Assembly (NCBI GenBank): GCA_012511645.1
Contig: JAAZFP010000308.1
Location: forward strand, 1-38,544
Direction of reading: 5' to 3'
From: Microbacteriaceae bacterium
Lineage (GTDB): Bacteria; Actinomycetota; Actinomycetes; Actinomycetales; Microbacteriaceae
Length of the DNA: 38,544 nt
The position numbers were made by a program, and so were the translations under genes. Position 1 is the first letter of the stretch. Every line of letters starts with the position of its first letter. Below the pieces are notes generated by a model, which was not told the DNA's origin, did not search any database, and saw nothing but the letters and a program-made list of their open reading frames with translations. Below are positions 1 through 8,746 of this stretch, piece after piece.

Positions 1-125
1 GCACCTACTGTGAGGGTCACCGCACAGACGACGTGATGCGGTTGCACGATGGTGTGGAGGTACAGGTTGGAAAGTTTAAGTTCACCTTCTTCGCATCGCG
101 CTTCGACCTTCCGGGGCAGCGCTAG
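1..125 (+). CDS. FHA-domain protein, C-terminal fragment (GarA/OdhI-like)
   Basis: Only the last 40 codons are inside the window, ending at TAG 123-125. The readable part begins TYCEGHRTDD and continues through LHDGVEVQVGKFKFTFF. This matches the end of a forkhead-associated domain, where an NGTYVN-like loop is followed by a 'dG-eiqiGkf-ltf' strand pair. Such domains bind phosphothreonine peptides; the actinobacterial GarA/OdhI proteins regulate 2-oxoglutarate metabolism when phosphorylated by Ser/Thr kinases. The next gene, a MerR regulator like FtsR, starts one base after the stop, the same order as odhI-ftsR in corynebacteria and garA-Rv1828 in mycobacteria. The N-terminal phosphorylation motif is outside the window, so the exact orthologue cannot be confirmed. 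Confidence 0.75.
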   Translation, partial: TYCEGHRTDDVMRLHDGVEVQVGKFKFTFFASRFDLPGQR

Positions 126-806
126 GTGCCCGCGACATCAGCGGCTCTCAGCCGTCCAGAGTCGAGCAAGTTCAGTATTGGGCAGGTACTGGAGCGGCTT
201 CAGGACGACTTCGGTGATCTCACTCCCTCAAAGCTCCGTTTTCTTGAGGAACAGGGGTTGGTCACTCCCGACCGCACGAAGTCGGGGTATCGAAAGTTCT
301 CGCAACTCGACATCGAGCGACTCAGGCTCATTCTCACGTTGCAGAGGGAGCATTATCTGCCACTCAAGGTGATCGCGGAAGTGCTCGATGAAATTGACGC
401 TGGGCGCGACCCGGTCATTCCTGGTGCGTCGAATCGCAGTGCTTCCAGCATCCTCGCCCCTCGTCGACTACTCAGCAGGGAAGAGTTGCAGCGCATCACT
501 GGCGCGAGTTCCCGATTCATCGGTGAGGCGATTGCCGCAGGCCTTCTGCCCGCAACGGAAGTCTTTCCTCATGAGTCCGTGGGGGAGCTGAGTGCGCTTC
601 AACAGTTGGCTGAGCTTGGTGTGACACCGAGGCACCTTCGTAATATGCGTGCTGCCGCTGAGCGCGACGCTGAGCTGGTCGGGCAGGCACTTGAAGCACG
701 TGGAATCAAGGGTGCGAGCCCTGATGGGCGTGAACGCGCACTAGAACTCGTCGATCTTTTTGAGACGGTGCGCCGAGGAGTGCTGCGCCGCAGACTTGCT
801 CGGTAA
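126..806 (+). CDS. ftsR: MerR-family transcriptional regulator, FtsR-like
   Basis: This 226-residue protein starts at GTG 126, directly behind the FHA gene stop, so the two are probably co-transcribed. Residues about 17-75 form a MerR winged helix: FSIGQVLERL, then LTPSKLRFLEEQGLV, then a GYRKFSQLDIERL stretch. The rest (about 110-226) is a helical C-terminal region like that of Rv1828 and corynebacterial FtsR, with no metal-binding cysteines. In Corynebacterium glutamicum FtsR activates ftsZ and controls cell division and growth. That role is inferred here from homology and from its place next to an FHA gene. A weak hairpin (820-825 with 836-841) lies behind the stop. Confidence 0.8.
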   Translation: MPATSAALSRPESSKFSIGQVLERLQDDFGDLTPSKLRFLEEQGLVTPDRTKSGYRKFSQLDIERLRLILTLQREHYLPLKVIAEVLDEIDAGRDPVIPGASNRSASSILAPRRLLSREELQRITGASSRFIGEAIAAGLLPATEVFPHESVGELSALQQLAELGVTPRHLRNMRAAAERDAELVGQALEARGIKGASPDGRERALELVDLFETVRRGVLRRRLAR

Positions 807-869
807 CGAACGCGGCGCGTCGCGGGTGAAAGTGTCCGCGACACGCTTAAAGTTTTGGTTGAAGGTTAA

Positions 870-898
870 TTGCTCCCGTGATGATGGAGCGGTAGCGT
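870..898 (+). promoter_or_regulatory. Putative sigma-A promoter of the second merR gene
   Basis: TTGCTC (870-875) and TAGCGT (893-898) are separated by 17 bases, a reasonable -35/-10 pair. The predicted start near 905 leaves a leader of about 27 nt with an AGAGAGGAA ribosome site before ATG 932. The tandem heptamer GGTTGAA-GGTTAAT (857-870) abuts the -35 box and could be an operator. Confidence 0.45.
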
Positions 899-931
899 TG
901 AGTGATCACGCACAGAAGAGAGAGGAACGCG

Positions 932-1486
932 ATGGACGGCTTCGCGCAGACCCCAGCTATCGTTTCCTCACCGCAACCGCTGTTTGTTGATGGTCTGCCT
1001 CAACCCAACCGCGAGGGTGGCTTCAAGGGTGCCGTCGCGGCAAAGGCCGCAGGGATTAGCTACCGCCAACTCGACTACTGGGCGCGCACATCATTGGTTG
1101 AACCGACGGTGCAAAATGCAACTGGTTCGGGTTCGCAGCGTCTCTACGGTTTTCGTGACATCTTGGTGCTCAAGCTCGTCAAGAGACTGCTCGACACCGG
1201 TATCTCCTTGCAACAGATTCGCACGGCGGTGGCGCAGCTCCGTGAAGCTGGTGTGCACGATCTCGCAGAAACCACACTGATGAGCGATGGTGCGAGTGTG
1301 TACCTGTGCACGTCAAATGACGAGGTCATTGACCTCGTCAGTCGCGGACAGGGAGTGTTTGGCATTGCCGTCGGCAAGGTGCTTCGCGAGGTTGAGACCT
1401 CGCTCGTCGACCTCGACGAGCGTCGTACCGAACCTTCGGAAGTTGACGAACTCGCAGCGCGACGGCAGCTTCGCCAGTCGTCCTGA
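932..1486 (+). CDS. MerR-family transcriptional regulator (Rv1830/ResR-like)
   Basis: I chose ATG 932 because AGAGAGGAA lies 5-6 nt upstream; the frame is open back to GTG 902. The product is 184 residues. About residues 30-100 form a MerR HTH: AAKAAGISYRQLDYWART for the recognition part, then RLYGFRDILVLKLVKRLLD and GISLQQIRTAV. The remainder is a short C-terminal domain with no effector-binding motif I can name. In mycobacteria the corresponding gene, Rv1830, lies two genes from the FtsR homologue, with a DUF151 nuclease gene between them. Here that gene is absent. Members of this group are linked to control of growth and division. The HTH is clear, but the regulon is not visible from sequence. 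Confidence 0.75.
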   Translation: MDGFAQTPAIVSSPQPLFVDGLPQPNREGGFKGAVAAKAAGISYRQLDYWARTSLVEPTVQNATGSGSQRLYGFRDILVLKLVKRLLDTGISLQQIRTAVAQLREAGVHDLAETTLMSDGASVYLCTSNDEVIDLVSRGQGVFGIAVGKVLREVETSLVDLDERRTEPSEVDELAARRQLRQSS

Positions 1487-1567
1487 TCGAAACAGGCGCC
1501 TTCGCCTCAAGGCTTCAAGCGAGCCTGCTCACCTCAACCGCGCTTCTGTGAGAGTGCGGCGGTCGTG

Positions 1568-1593
1568 CTTTTCACAGCGGGCACTGTGAAAAG
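1568..1593. terminator. Bidirectional terminator-like hairpin
   Basis: A perfect 10-bp inverted repeat (CTTTTCACAG, 6-nt loop, CTGTGAAAAG) lies between the convergent merR and parA genes. The T-rich arm on one strand becomes the A-rich arm on the other, so it could end transcripts from both sides. Confidence 0.6.
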
Positions 1594-1601
1594 AATCGTC
1601 G

Positions 1602-2486
1602 CTATTGATCTGCGTCGGTGACGGCAGTGTCTTCGCCCACGGGCTCTTCTTCTGCGACAAACGCTGAATCGACCGTGCGTCGTGTGGTGGGGCGAACGAC
1701 CCCAGCATCGATATTTGCGGAAGCAACGACCTGGTCGAGCACTTCGTCGAAGTAGCCAGCCATTTCCTGTGCGGTTTCGCCGGGCCACAAGTGGACAGGT
1801 TTCGCAGCACCCTGTGTTTGCTGCAGCGACGTCCGCTCGGGAAGTTGGGGTGAAAGCACGAGAGAGCCGAAGAGATCTTTGAGCTCTTTGATGCGGAACT
1901 GGTGCTCAGTTGACTGTGGGCGAGCGCGATTGATGAGAATTCCCAAAGGCTCAAGGCGGGGGCTGATCCCACGTCGCACCTCTTCGATTGCTCGCAGAGC
2001 ACGATCAGCCGCTGCCACCGCGAAGAATCCAGGCTCCGTCACAACCAGCACCCGATCGCTTGCTGCCCATGCGGTGCGGGTCAGTGCGTTCAGGGAAGGC
2101 GCACAGTCGATGATGACCAAATCGTAGTCTGCCTCAACGATTGCGAGAGCTTCCTCAAGCTTCCAGATTTCACGAATGGTGGGGTGGGGCACATCGAAGT
2201 TAATCGCAGAGGGGCTGCCTACAAGCAGATGAATAAGGCCCTCGTGGTGCTTGTTCCACCCACTCGGCGCAATTGCTGCACGGACAGTCTGAGGCTTTTC
2301 GAGCACCTGTGAAATGTTGCTATACTCTTCAGGGTTCACATCCATGCCGGTTGACACATCAGACTGAGGGTCGAGATCGACGACAAGCGTACGCAGACCT
2401 CTTGAAAACGCTGCTGAAGCGAGTCCAAGCGCTACTGTCGTCTTGCCAACGCCGCCCTTGAGTGAGCTCACACTTAGTACATGCAC
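1602..2486 (-). CDS. ParA/MinD-like ATPase (orphan, PldP-like)
   Basis: This 294-residue protein starts at GTG 2486. A deviant Walker A motif SSLKGGVGKTT sits at residues 7-17, followed by LVVDLDPQSD (Walker A', about 34-43) and LVIIDCAPS (Walker B, about 124-132), the signature of ParA/MinD dimeric ATPases. The C-terminal 60 residues are acidic and look disordered. No parB is adjacent, and the neighbour is pyruvate carboxylase, so this is an orphan ParA like the PldP division-linked protein of corynebacteria rather than the chromosomal ParA beside oriC. Such proteins bind membranes or nucleoid and position cell machinery. A TAAATT box 6 nt before the GTG suggests a leaderless transcript. The cellular cargo cannot be told. 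Confidence 0.75.
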   Translation of the reverse strand: MHVLSVSSLKGGVGKTTVALGLASAAFSRGLRTLVVDLDPQSDVSTGMDVNPEEYSNISQVLEKPQTVRAAIAPSGWNKHHEGLIHLLVGSPSAINFDVPHPTIREIWKLEEALAIVEADYDLVIIDCAPSLNALTRTAWAASDRVLVVTEPGFFAVAAADRALRAIEEVRRGISPRLEPLGILINRARPQSTEHQFRIKELKDLFGSLVLSPQLPERTSLQQTQGAAKPVHLWPGETAQEMAGYFDEVLDQVVASANIDAGVVRPTTRRTVDSAFVAEEEPVGEDTAVTDADQ

Positions 2487-2498
2487 CCTCCCAATTTA
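2487..2498 (-). promoter_or_regulatory. Leaderless-type promoter of parA
   Basis: Read on the minus strand, TAAATT (2498-2493) is followed by exactly six bases (GGGAGG) and then GTG at 2486. A TTGCCC about 18 nt further upstream could be the -35 box. The GGGAGG touches the start codon and so cannot work as a normal ribosome site, which favours leaderless initiation. Confidence 0.5.
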
Positions 2499-2647
2499 TG
2501 GTTGCTGGTCACCATTGGGCAAAGAGATGTGTTAGGGCTGTACAGACTTCACACATGTTTCGCACATATTCTTCGTTGCAGTCCGTGTGCATGTAGGCTG
2601 ATCCCCGGGCGCTTTCCAGTTGTGGGCATGATGTTGTGAGGAGTCAC

Positions 2648-5600
2648 GTGTTCAAGAAAATTCTGGTCGCCAATCGCGGTGAGATTGCAATTCGGGCGTT
2701 TCGCGCGGCGAATGAGCTCGGGGCAAAGACCGTTGCGGTGTTTCCCTATGAGGATCGCAATTCTCTGCACCGATTGAAAGCTGACGAGGCATACCTCATC
2801 GGCATCGAGGGGCATCCGGTGCGCGCATATCTCGATGTCGAAGAGATCGTTCGGGTTGCACGTGAGGCTGGCGCAGATGCAATTTACCCCGGCTACGGCT
2901 TCTTGTCGGAGAACCCCGAGCTTGCTGCTGCCGCTGAGGCCGCCGGCATTACCTTCATCGGTCCGGGCAAGCGGGCGCTGGAGATGGCTGGCAACAAAGT
3001 ATCGGCGAAACAGCACGCGATCGCCGCTGGTGTCCCGGTGCTGCAGTCAACACCACCATCACAGAATATTGATGAGCTGATAGAAGGTGCGCGAGCAATC
3101 GGCTTCCCGGTGTTTGCGAAGGCGGTTGCTGGTGGTGGCGGACGTGGCATGCGTCGTGTTGAGCGCGAATCGGACCTTCGCGAGGCGCTCGAAGCCGCGA
3201 TGCGCGAGGCAGAGAGTGCCTTTGGCGATGCCACCATGTTCGTCGAGCAGGCAGTCTTGCGGCCACGGCACATTGAAGTGCAGGTGTTGGCCGACCGAAC
3301 CGGTGCCGCGGTTCATCTCTTCGAACGCGACTGCTCTGTACAACGCCGGCATCAGAAGGTCGTCGAGATCGCGCCTGCGCCAAACCTGAGTCAGGCCACG
3401 AGGGATGCGCTGACCCGCGATGCGATCGCTTTCACGCAGTCAATTGGCTACGAGAACGCAGGCACCGTCGAATTCTTGCTCGACACCGAGGGCGAGCGTG
3501 CTGGACAGCATGTGTTCATCGAGATGAATCCGCGTATTCAGGTCGAGCACACGGTCACCGAAGAGATCACTGATATTGATCTTGTTCAGGCTCAGATGCG
3601 TATTGCATCGGGCGTTACCCTCGAAGAGCTTGGGCTCCAGCAAGAGAATATCAAGATGCACGGTGCTGCGCTGCAGTGCCGCATCACGACTGAGAACCCG
3701 GCTGATGGGTTCCGACCCGACCTGGGGCGCATCACCACCTACCGTTCGCCCGGTGGTGGCGGAGTGCGCCTCGATGGCGGAACGATCAACCCTGGTGCGC
3801 ACATCAGCCCCCATTTCGACTCGATGCTTGCGAAACTCACCTGTCGCGGGCGTGACTTCGCCGCGGCCGTGGTTCGCGCGCGGCGTGCACTTGCAGAGTT
3901 CCGTATTCGCGGTGTGGCAACGAACATTCCGTTCTTGCAGGCCGTGCTCGACGATGCTGATTTTCAGGCAGGTGATGTCAGCACCTCTTTCATTGAGGAG
4001 CGGCCAGAGCTGCTCACGCTGAATAAGCCGAAAGACCGGGCAACCCGCCTGATGCAGTATCTCGCTGATGTGACGGTCAACCAGCCCCACGGTGTTCGGC
4101 CCGCGACGATTGAACCGCAGGCAAAGCTTCCGATGTGTGATGTCTCACAACCGGCAGCATCAGCTGGGCGACAGCGGCTGCGTGAGCTCGGTCCTGAGGG
4201 TTTTGCTCGGGCACTGCGAGAGCAGAAGGCTCTTGCGGTAACCGAGACGACGTTCCGAGACGCGCACCAGTCACTGCTGGCGACTCGAGTGAGAACCAAA
4301 GATCTGGTGGCTGCTGCACCGTGTGTGGCTCGGTTGACCCCCGAGCTATTCTCTGTCGAAGCGTGGGGTGGCGCGACCTATGACGTCGCACTCCGTTTTC
4401 TTGCCGAGGATCCCTGGGAACGACTTGCCGCGCTGCGTGAAGCCCTGCCCAATGTGCCAATTCAGATGCTCCTTCGTGGCCAGAACACGGTCGGGTACAC
4501 CCCGTACCCCTCGAAGGTCGCTCAAGCATTTATCAAAGAAGCTACCGCGACCGGTGTCGATATTTTCCGCATTTATGATGCGTTGAATGATGTCAACCAA
4601 ATGCGGGTGGCTATCGATGCGGTTCGCGAAACGGGAACCGCGGTTGCCGAGGTCGCATTGTGCTACACCGGAAACCTGCTTGATCCGAGCGAGGATAAAT
4701 TTACGCTCGACTACTACCTGCGCTTGGCTGAGCAGATCGTCGAGTCTGGTGCGCATATTCTTGCGATCAAGGACATGGCTGGTTTGCTCCGTCCCGCTGC
4801 TGCAGAGACACTGGTTACCGCGTTACGCGAGCGGTTTGATTTGCCGGTGCATCTTCACACGCACGATACTCCCGGTGGGCAGCTGGCCACGCTGCTCGCT
4901 GCCGCACGCGCAGGAGTCGACGCGGTTGACGCGGCCTCGGCGCCGATGGCGGGCACCACCGCTCAGCCATCGCTGTCTGCGCTCGTCGCGTCTTTGGCAA
5001 ACACGGAACGCGATACGGGTATCAGTCAGGAGTCGGTCTTCGCCCTCGAGCCGTACTGGGACGCGGTGCGCACTGCGTACCGTCCTTTTGAGTCGGGGCT
5101 GCCCTCGCCCACGGGCCGGGTGTACACGCATGAGATTCCCGGTGGTCAGCTCTCGAACCTGCGACAGCAAGCGATTGCGCTTGGGCTTGCAGACAATTTC
5201 GAAAAGATCGAAGACATGTATGCTGCCTCCGACAGAATCCTGGGACGTATTCCCAAGGTGACTCCTTCATCGAAGGTGGTGGGCGATCTCGCGCTGCATC
5301 TTGCCGCGGTCGACGCTGACCCCGCAGACTTTGAAGCCAACCCGCAAAACTACGACGTTCCTGATTCCGTCGTTGGGTTCCTTGCGGGTGAACTGGGAGA
5401 AATCCCAGGAGGGTGGCCCGAACCGTTCCGCAGCAAGGTGCTCGCTGGGCGTCAGGTCTCGATTGCTGTTACCGAGGTGTCGGAAGGGGACAGCGCGCTG
5501 TTGCAGGGTACAAGCTTTGAGCGGCGTGACACCCTGAACCGGCTGCTCTTTCCCGCGCCGACCAGACATTTCCATGAGACCCGTGAGCGGTTTGGAGATC

Positions 5601-6052
5601 TCTCGATTCTCGACACGGGGGACTACCTGTACGGTCTCGAAGTTGGCGCGGAGCATGCCATTGACCTCTCGAAGGGTGTGCGACTGTATGTCGGGCTCGA
5701 GGCAATTGGCGAAGCCGATGACAAGGGCATTCGCACCGTCATGGTTCGGGTGAACGGTCAGCTGCGGCCAGTCTTTGTGAAGGATGAGTCGGTCACGGTG
5801 CAGACCGTGACGGCAGAAAAGGCTGACCGGTCAGTTTCGGGTCACGTCGCGGCGCCATTCTCGGGCACCGTCACCATGAAAGCTGCGGTCGGACACACTG
5901 TTGAGGCGGGTCAGCCGATAGCGACTATCGAAGCGATGAAGATGGAAGCTGCCATCACAGCTCCGGTAGCGGGCCGCGTGGAACGGATCATTTTCGAGGG
6001 TGCACGCGGCGTCGAAGCTGGCGATCTGTTGCTCGTGATTGTTGAGGGGTAG
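2648..6052 (+). CDS. pyc: Pyruvate carboxylase
   Basis: This biotin enzyme carboxylates pyruvate to oxaloacetate with ATP and bicarbonate, the main anaplerotic reaction in many actinobacteria. I chose GTG 2648 because GAGGAG lies about 5 nt upstream and the protein then begins VFKKILVANRGEIAIRAFRA, as in the family; GTG 2636 is also in frame. The 1134 residues are normal for a single-chain enzyme. In order they show biotin carboxylase (1 to about 450, with GGGGRGMR and EMNPRIQVEHTVTE), carboxyltransferase (about 530-800, FRDAHQSLLATR), and a C-terminal biotinyl domain with EAMKME, where Lys1098 is the biotin site. A TAGGCT box at 2594-2599 may be its -10. The deformylase gene follows after 5 bases. 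Confidence 0.95.
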   Translation: MFKKILVANRGEIAIRAFRAANELGAKTVAVFPYEDRNSLHRLKADEAYLIGIEGHPVRAYLDVEEIVRVAREAGADAIYPGYGFLSENPELAAAAEAAGITFIGPGKRALEMAGNKVSAKQHAIAAGVPVLQSTPPSQNIDELIEGARAIGFPVFAKAVAGGGGRGMRRVERESDLREALEAAMREAESAFGDATMFVEQAVLRPRHIEVQVLADRTGAAVHLFERDCSVQRRHQKVVEIAPAPNLSQATRDALTRDAIAFTQSIGYENAGTVEFLLDTEGERAGQHVFIEMNPRIQVEHTVTEEITDIDLVQAQMRIASGVTLEELGLQQENIKMHGAALQCRITTENPADGFRPDLGRITTYRSPGGGGVRLDGGTINPGAHISPHFDSMLAKLTCRGRDFAAAVVRARRALAEFRIRGVATNIPFLQAVLDDADFQAGDVSTSFIEERPELLTLNKPKDRATRLMQYLADVTVNQPHGVRPATIEPQAKLPMCDVSQPAASAGRQRLRELGPEGFARALREQKALAVTETTFRDAHQSLLATRVRTKDLVAAAPCVARLTPELFSVEAWGGATYDVALRFLAEDPWERLAALREALPNVPIQMLLRGQNTVGYTPYPSKVAQAFIKEATATGVDIFRIYDALNDVNQMRVAIDAVRETGTAVAEVALCYTGNLLDPSEDKFTLDYYLRLAEQIVESGAHILAIKDMAGLLRPAAAETLVTALRERFDLPVHLHTHDTPGGQLATLLAAARAGVDAVDAASAPMAGTTAQPSLSALVASLANTERDTGISQESVFALEPYWDAVRTAYRPFESGLPSPTGRVYTHEIPGGQLSNLRQQAIALGLADNFEKIEDMYAASDRILGRIPKVTPSSKVVGDLALHLAAVDADPADFEANPQNYDVPDSVVGFLAGELGEIPGGWPEPFRSKVLAGRQVSIAVTEVSEGDSALLQGTSFERRDTLNRLLFPAPTRHFHETRERFGDLSILDTGDYLYGLEVGAEHAIDLSKGVRLYVGLEAIGEADDKGIRTVMVRVNGQLRPVFVKDESVTVQTVTAEKADRSVSGHVAAPFSGTVTMKAAVGHTVEAGQPIATIEAMKMEAAITAPVAGRVERIIFEGARGVEAGDLLLVIVEG

Positions 6053-6057
6053 TTCAC

Positions 6058-6549
6058 ATGGCGGTTCGCGAGATTCGGGTGTTTGGCGACCCGGTGCTGC
6101 GCACCGTCTGTGACCCAATTCTTGCCATCGATGAGGGCGTGGAAGCACTCGTGACAGATCTGTGCGACACAGTTGCATTTGATGGTCGGGCCGGGCTCGC
6201 GGCTACCCAGATTGGACACACGCTCCGTGCGTTTAGTCTGCATATTGATGGTGTGGTGAGTTATCTCCTCAATCCAGAGCTCATTGAACTGAGCGGTGAC
6301 CCTGTGCTCATGGGCGAAGGATGCCTCTCAGTGCCTGACCTCTGGTTTGAGGTGTCCCGGTATCCGAAAGCGACAGCGCAGGGCATCGATCTCTCAGGGA
6401 ACGAGGTGGTGATCACCGGAGAGGGGCTGCTTGCGCAGGCTCTGCAGCACGAGTGTGATCATCTCGACGGCACGCTGTATCTCAACCGGCTCGATCGTGA
6501 CACCCGCGGCATCGCGATGCGACAGATCCGGGCTTCAGCCTGGTTCTAG
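6058..6549 (+). CDS. def: Peptide deformylase
   Basis: This metalloenzyme removes the formyl group from the N-terminal methionine of new proteins. All three motifs are present in the 163 residues: GLAATQIG (46-53), EGCLS (87-91) and QHECDHLDG (130-138). Cys89, His131 and His135 would bind the metal, and Glu132 is catalytic. It starts at ATG 6058, five bases after the pyc stop, so it is probably translated from the pyc transcript. Pairing with pyruvate carboxylase has no obvious metabolic logic. It may be one of several deformylases in the genome. The last codons (SAWF) and the stop are partly duplicated just downstream. Confidence 0.92.
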   Translation: MAVREIRVFGDPVLRTVCDPILAIDEGVEALVTDLCDTVAFDGRAGLAATQIGHTLRAFSLHIDGVVSYLLNPELIELSGDPVLMGEGCLSVPDLWFEVSRYPKATAQGIDLSGNEVVITGEGLLAQALQHECDHLDGTLYLNRLDRDTRGIAMRQIRASAWF

Positions 6550-6567
6550 ACATTTCAGCCTGGTTCT
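6534..6567 (+). repeat. Short direct repeat across the def stop codon
   Basis: TTCAGCCTGGTTCT occurs at 6534-6547 and again at 6554-6567, a 20-bp tandem step with six different bases between the copies. The first copy encodes the def C-terminus. It looks like a small local duplication. The remaining def-to-ligase interval holds no gene I can support, only the hairpin at 6716-6760. Confidence 0.7.
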
Positions 6568-6715
6568 CAACAACAGGCTCCTTCGGCCATTGGCGAGGCG
6601 AGATCCTGGCTTGTGTCTCGGGAGGCATGATGGTGGGCTGCCACATTTGCCGCGCCTGAAACAGGACGGTGATGCGCAGTTGGCCTGGTGGTTACGCCTG
6701 GGGCCTGGCGATGAG

Positions 6716-6760
6716 ACAGCTGTGGCGGGGGAGCAGATGCCGCTCTCCCGCCACAGCTGT
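6716..6760. terminator. Strong bidirectional terminator hairpin
   Basis: ACAGCTGTGGCGGG (6716-6729) pairs perfectly with CCCGCCACAGCTGT (6747-6760). The stem extends to 19 bp including one G-T pair around a 7-nt loop. It sits between the convergent def and acyl-CoA ligase genes. There is no T-run, but stems of this strength often end transcription in actinobacteria. Confidence 0.7.
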
Positions 6761-6772
6761 GTCGCACATGAC

Positions 6773-8602
6773 CTATGAGGTATGTACTGCTTCGGTCTGC
6801 GGGTTCTCGCCGTACATGCCAGCAATCTCACCAGCAAAATCGCGCAGAATATTGTCGCGCTTGATGCTCATCTTCGGCGTGAGGTGACCGGATGCTTCGG
6901 TGAATTCGGTCGGCAAGATGACCCACTTGCGGATGCTCTCGGCGCGTGACACATACTTATTGCCGTGGTCGATGGCGCGCTGCACTTCGGCACGCACGAC
7001 CGGATTCTGTGCGGCCTCTTCGAGTGACATCGTTGCATCGAGCCCGTTGTTCTTGAGCCAAGTGGGCAGCATTTCTGTGTCGAGGGTCACCAGCGCAGAA
7101 ATGAATGGCTTTTGATCGCCCAGTGCCACGACTTGACCGATCACGGTGAAGGACCGAATCGGATCTTCGAGGCCCGCGGGAGCAACATTCTTGCCGCCAG
7201 CGGTGACGATGCTCTCCTTCTTGCGCCCGGTAATCGTGAGATACCCATCACTGTCCAGTGAACCGAGGTCGCCCGTGCGGAAGAAGCCGTCGTCGGTGAA
7301 CACTGCCTTGGTGGCTTCAGGGTTGTTCCAGTATTCCTTAAACACATCGAGGCCCTTCACCTCGATCTCGCCGTCGTCGGCAATGCGCACGGTATGGCCC
7401 GGGAGTGCTGGACCGACGGTGCCGATCTTGAACTTGTCGGGCAGGTTTACGGTGACCGGCGCAGTGGTCTCGGTCAGGCCGTAACCCTCAAGAATCTTGA
7501 TGCCAAGGCTGTGGTAGAAGTGGCCAAGGTAGTGGCTGAGCGGAGCCGAGCCGGACACGGCGAACCGGACGCGACCGCCCATCTTTTCTCGCAGTGTGGA
7601 GAAGACAAGCTTGTCGAACAGCTTGAACTTGAGCTTCAGGCCGAACGGCACCTTCTCGCCTGCCATGACCTTCTGGCTGTGCTGCACAGCAACCTGTGCA
7701 GCGGCGCGGAAAATCTTGCCCTTGCCGCCGGCCTCGGCGGTCTGTTCGGCCGAGTTGTAGACCTTCTCGAACACGCGTGGCACGGCGAGCAAGAAGGTGG
7801 GGCGGAAGCTGCCGAGCGAGGGAAGCAGCTTGGTCGTGTCAGGCTGGTGGCCGACTCGGACACCCGAATGCACTGCCAGGATCGAGATGAACCGAGCGAA
7901 CACGTGGGCAAGGGTGACGAACAGCAGCGTCGATGATCCCTGCTCATTGACAACCTCGCCAAGCGCTGCGGCAGAGTTGCGGGACAGATCAACAAAGTTG
8001 GAGTGGGTGAGCACGCAGCCCTTCGGGCGACCAGTCGATCCCGAGGTGTAAATCAGCGTGGCAGTATCGTCACCATTGGCGATCGTGCGGCGCCGTTCGA
8101 TCTCTTCGTCGGCAATCTCTGAGCCGGACTGAGCGAGCGATTCGAGGGCTCCCTCGTCGAGGCGCCACTCGAAGTCGATACCTTGCACGTCTGATCGGAC
8201 CTCGGCGAGCCGCCCGGCGAGTTCGGCGGTCTCAGTGATGATGCCCCGAGCGCCTGAGTCTTCGAGGATCCACTGAATCTGCAGAGGGGACGACGTCTCG
8301 TAAATGGGAACCATGACCGCGCCGGCATAGAAGAGCGCGAAATCAACCAGGGTCCACTCGTAGGAGGTTTTGCACATGAACCCAATTCGGTCACCCGGCT
8401 GCACGCCTGCGGCGGCAAAACCCTTTGCAACGGCGACCACCCGGTCGCGGAACGCGCGAGCGGTGACATCGTTCCAGCTGTCGCCCTGAGGAGTCGCAGA
8501 AATGACTCGATCTGGGGTGGCAGCGACGCGCTGTTCGAGTAGATCGGTGACGTTATCACTCGGCGCAACAGGAATGATGATTGGTGTTTCTGTGAGATTC
8601 AC
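6773..8602 (-). CDS. Long-chain fatty acid--CoA ligase (AMP-forming, FadD15-like)
   Basis: This enzyme activates long-chain fatty acids to acyl-CoA through an acyl-adenylate. I chose GTG 8602 because GAAGGAGC lies 4-5 nt upstream, giving 609 residues; the frame is open further to 8671. The AMP-binding signature YTSGSTGRPKG lies around residues 185-195. Further on come GYGLTETTAPV, the ATP-contacting FFRTGDLGSLDSDGYL, and the GRKKESIVTAGGKNVAP stretch of the C-terminal lid. Length and motifs match the bacterial FadD15-type subfamily. The acyltransferase gene diverges from it across a 231-bp gap, which suggests both serve lipid assembly. A perfect dyad in that gap may control one or both. Confidence 0.9.
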   Translation of the reverse strand: MNLTETPIIIPVAPSDNVTDLLEQRVAATPDRVISATPQGDSWNDVTARAFRDRVVAVAKGFAAAGVQPGDRIGFMCKTSYEWTLVDFALFYAGAVMVPIYETSSPLQIQWILEDSGARGIITETAELAGRLAEVRSDVQGIDFEWRLDEGALESLAQSGSEIADEEIERRRTIANGDDTATLIYTSGSTGRPKGCVLTHSNFVDLSRNSAAALGEVVNEQGSSTLLFVTLAHVFARFISILAVHSGVRVGHQPDTTKLLPSLGSFRPTFLLAVPRVFEKVYNSAEQTAEAGGKGKIFRAAAQVAVQHSQKVMAGEKVPFGLKLKFKLFDKLVFSTLREKMGGRVRFAVSGSAPLSHYLGHFYHSLGIKILEGYGLTETTAPVTVNLPDKFKIGTVGPALPGHTVRIADDGEIEVKGLDVFKEYWNNPEATKAVFTDDGFFRTGDLGSLDSDGYLTITGRKKESIVTAGGKNVAPAGLEDPIRSFTVIGQVVALGDQKPFISALVTLDTEMLPTWLKNNGLDATMSLEEAAQNPVVRAEVQRAIDHGNKYVSRAESIRKWVILPTEFTEASGHLTPKMSIKRDNILRDFAGEIAGMYGENPQTEAVHTS

Positions 8603-8746
8603 GGTAGCTCCTTCGGTACCCGAAACTGGGTGGAACACCATCAACGACGGTGTGGGGACGGTACGGCTCAAGCTTATTGCACTTCGCCGAAAGTGGACTT
8701 CATTCGCCGTTGGGAATCTACAAATCAGGTATTCTGAATGCAGTGA

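Noticed and set aside
7394..7936. Open frame of 180 codons opposite the acyl-CoA ligase
   Set aside because: It is a shadow of the ligase; the ligase strand shows all family motifs in this interval.
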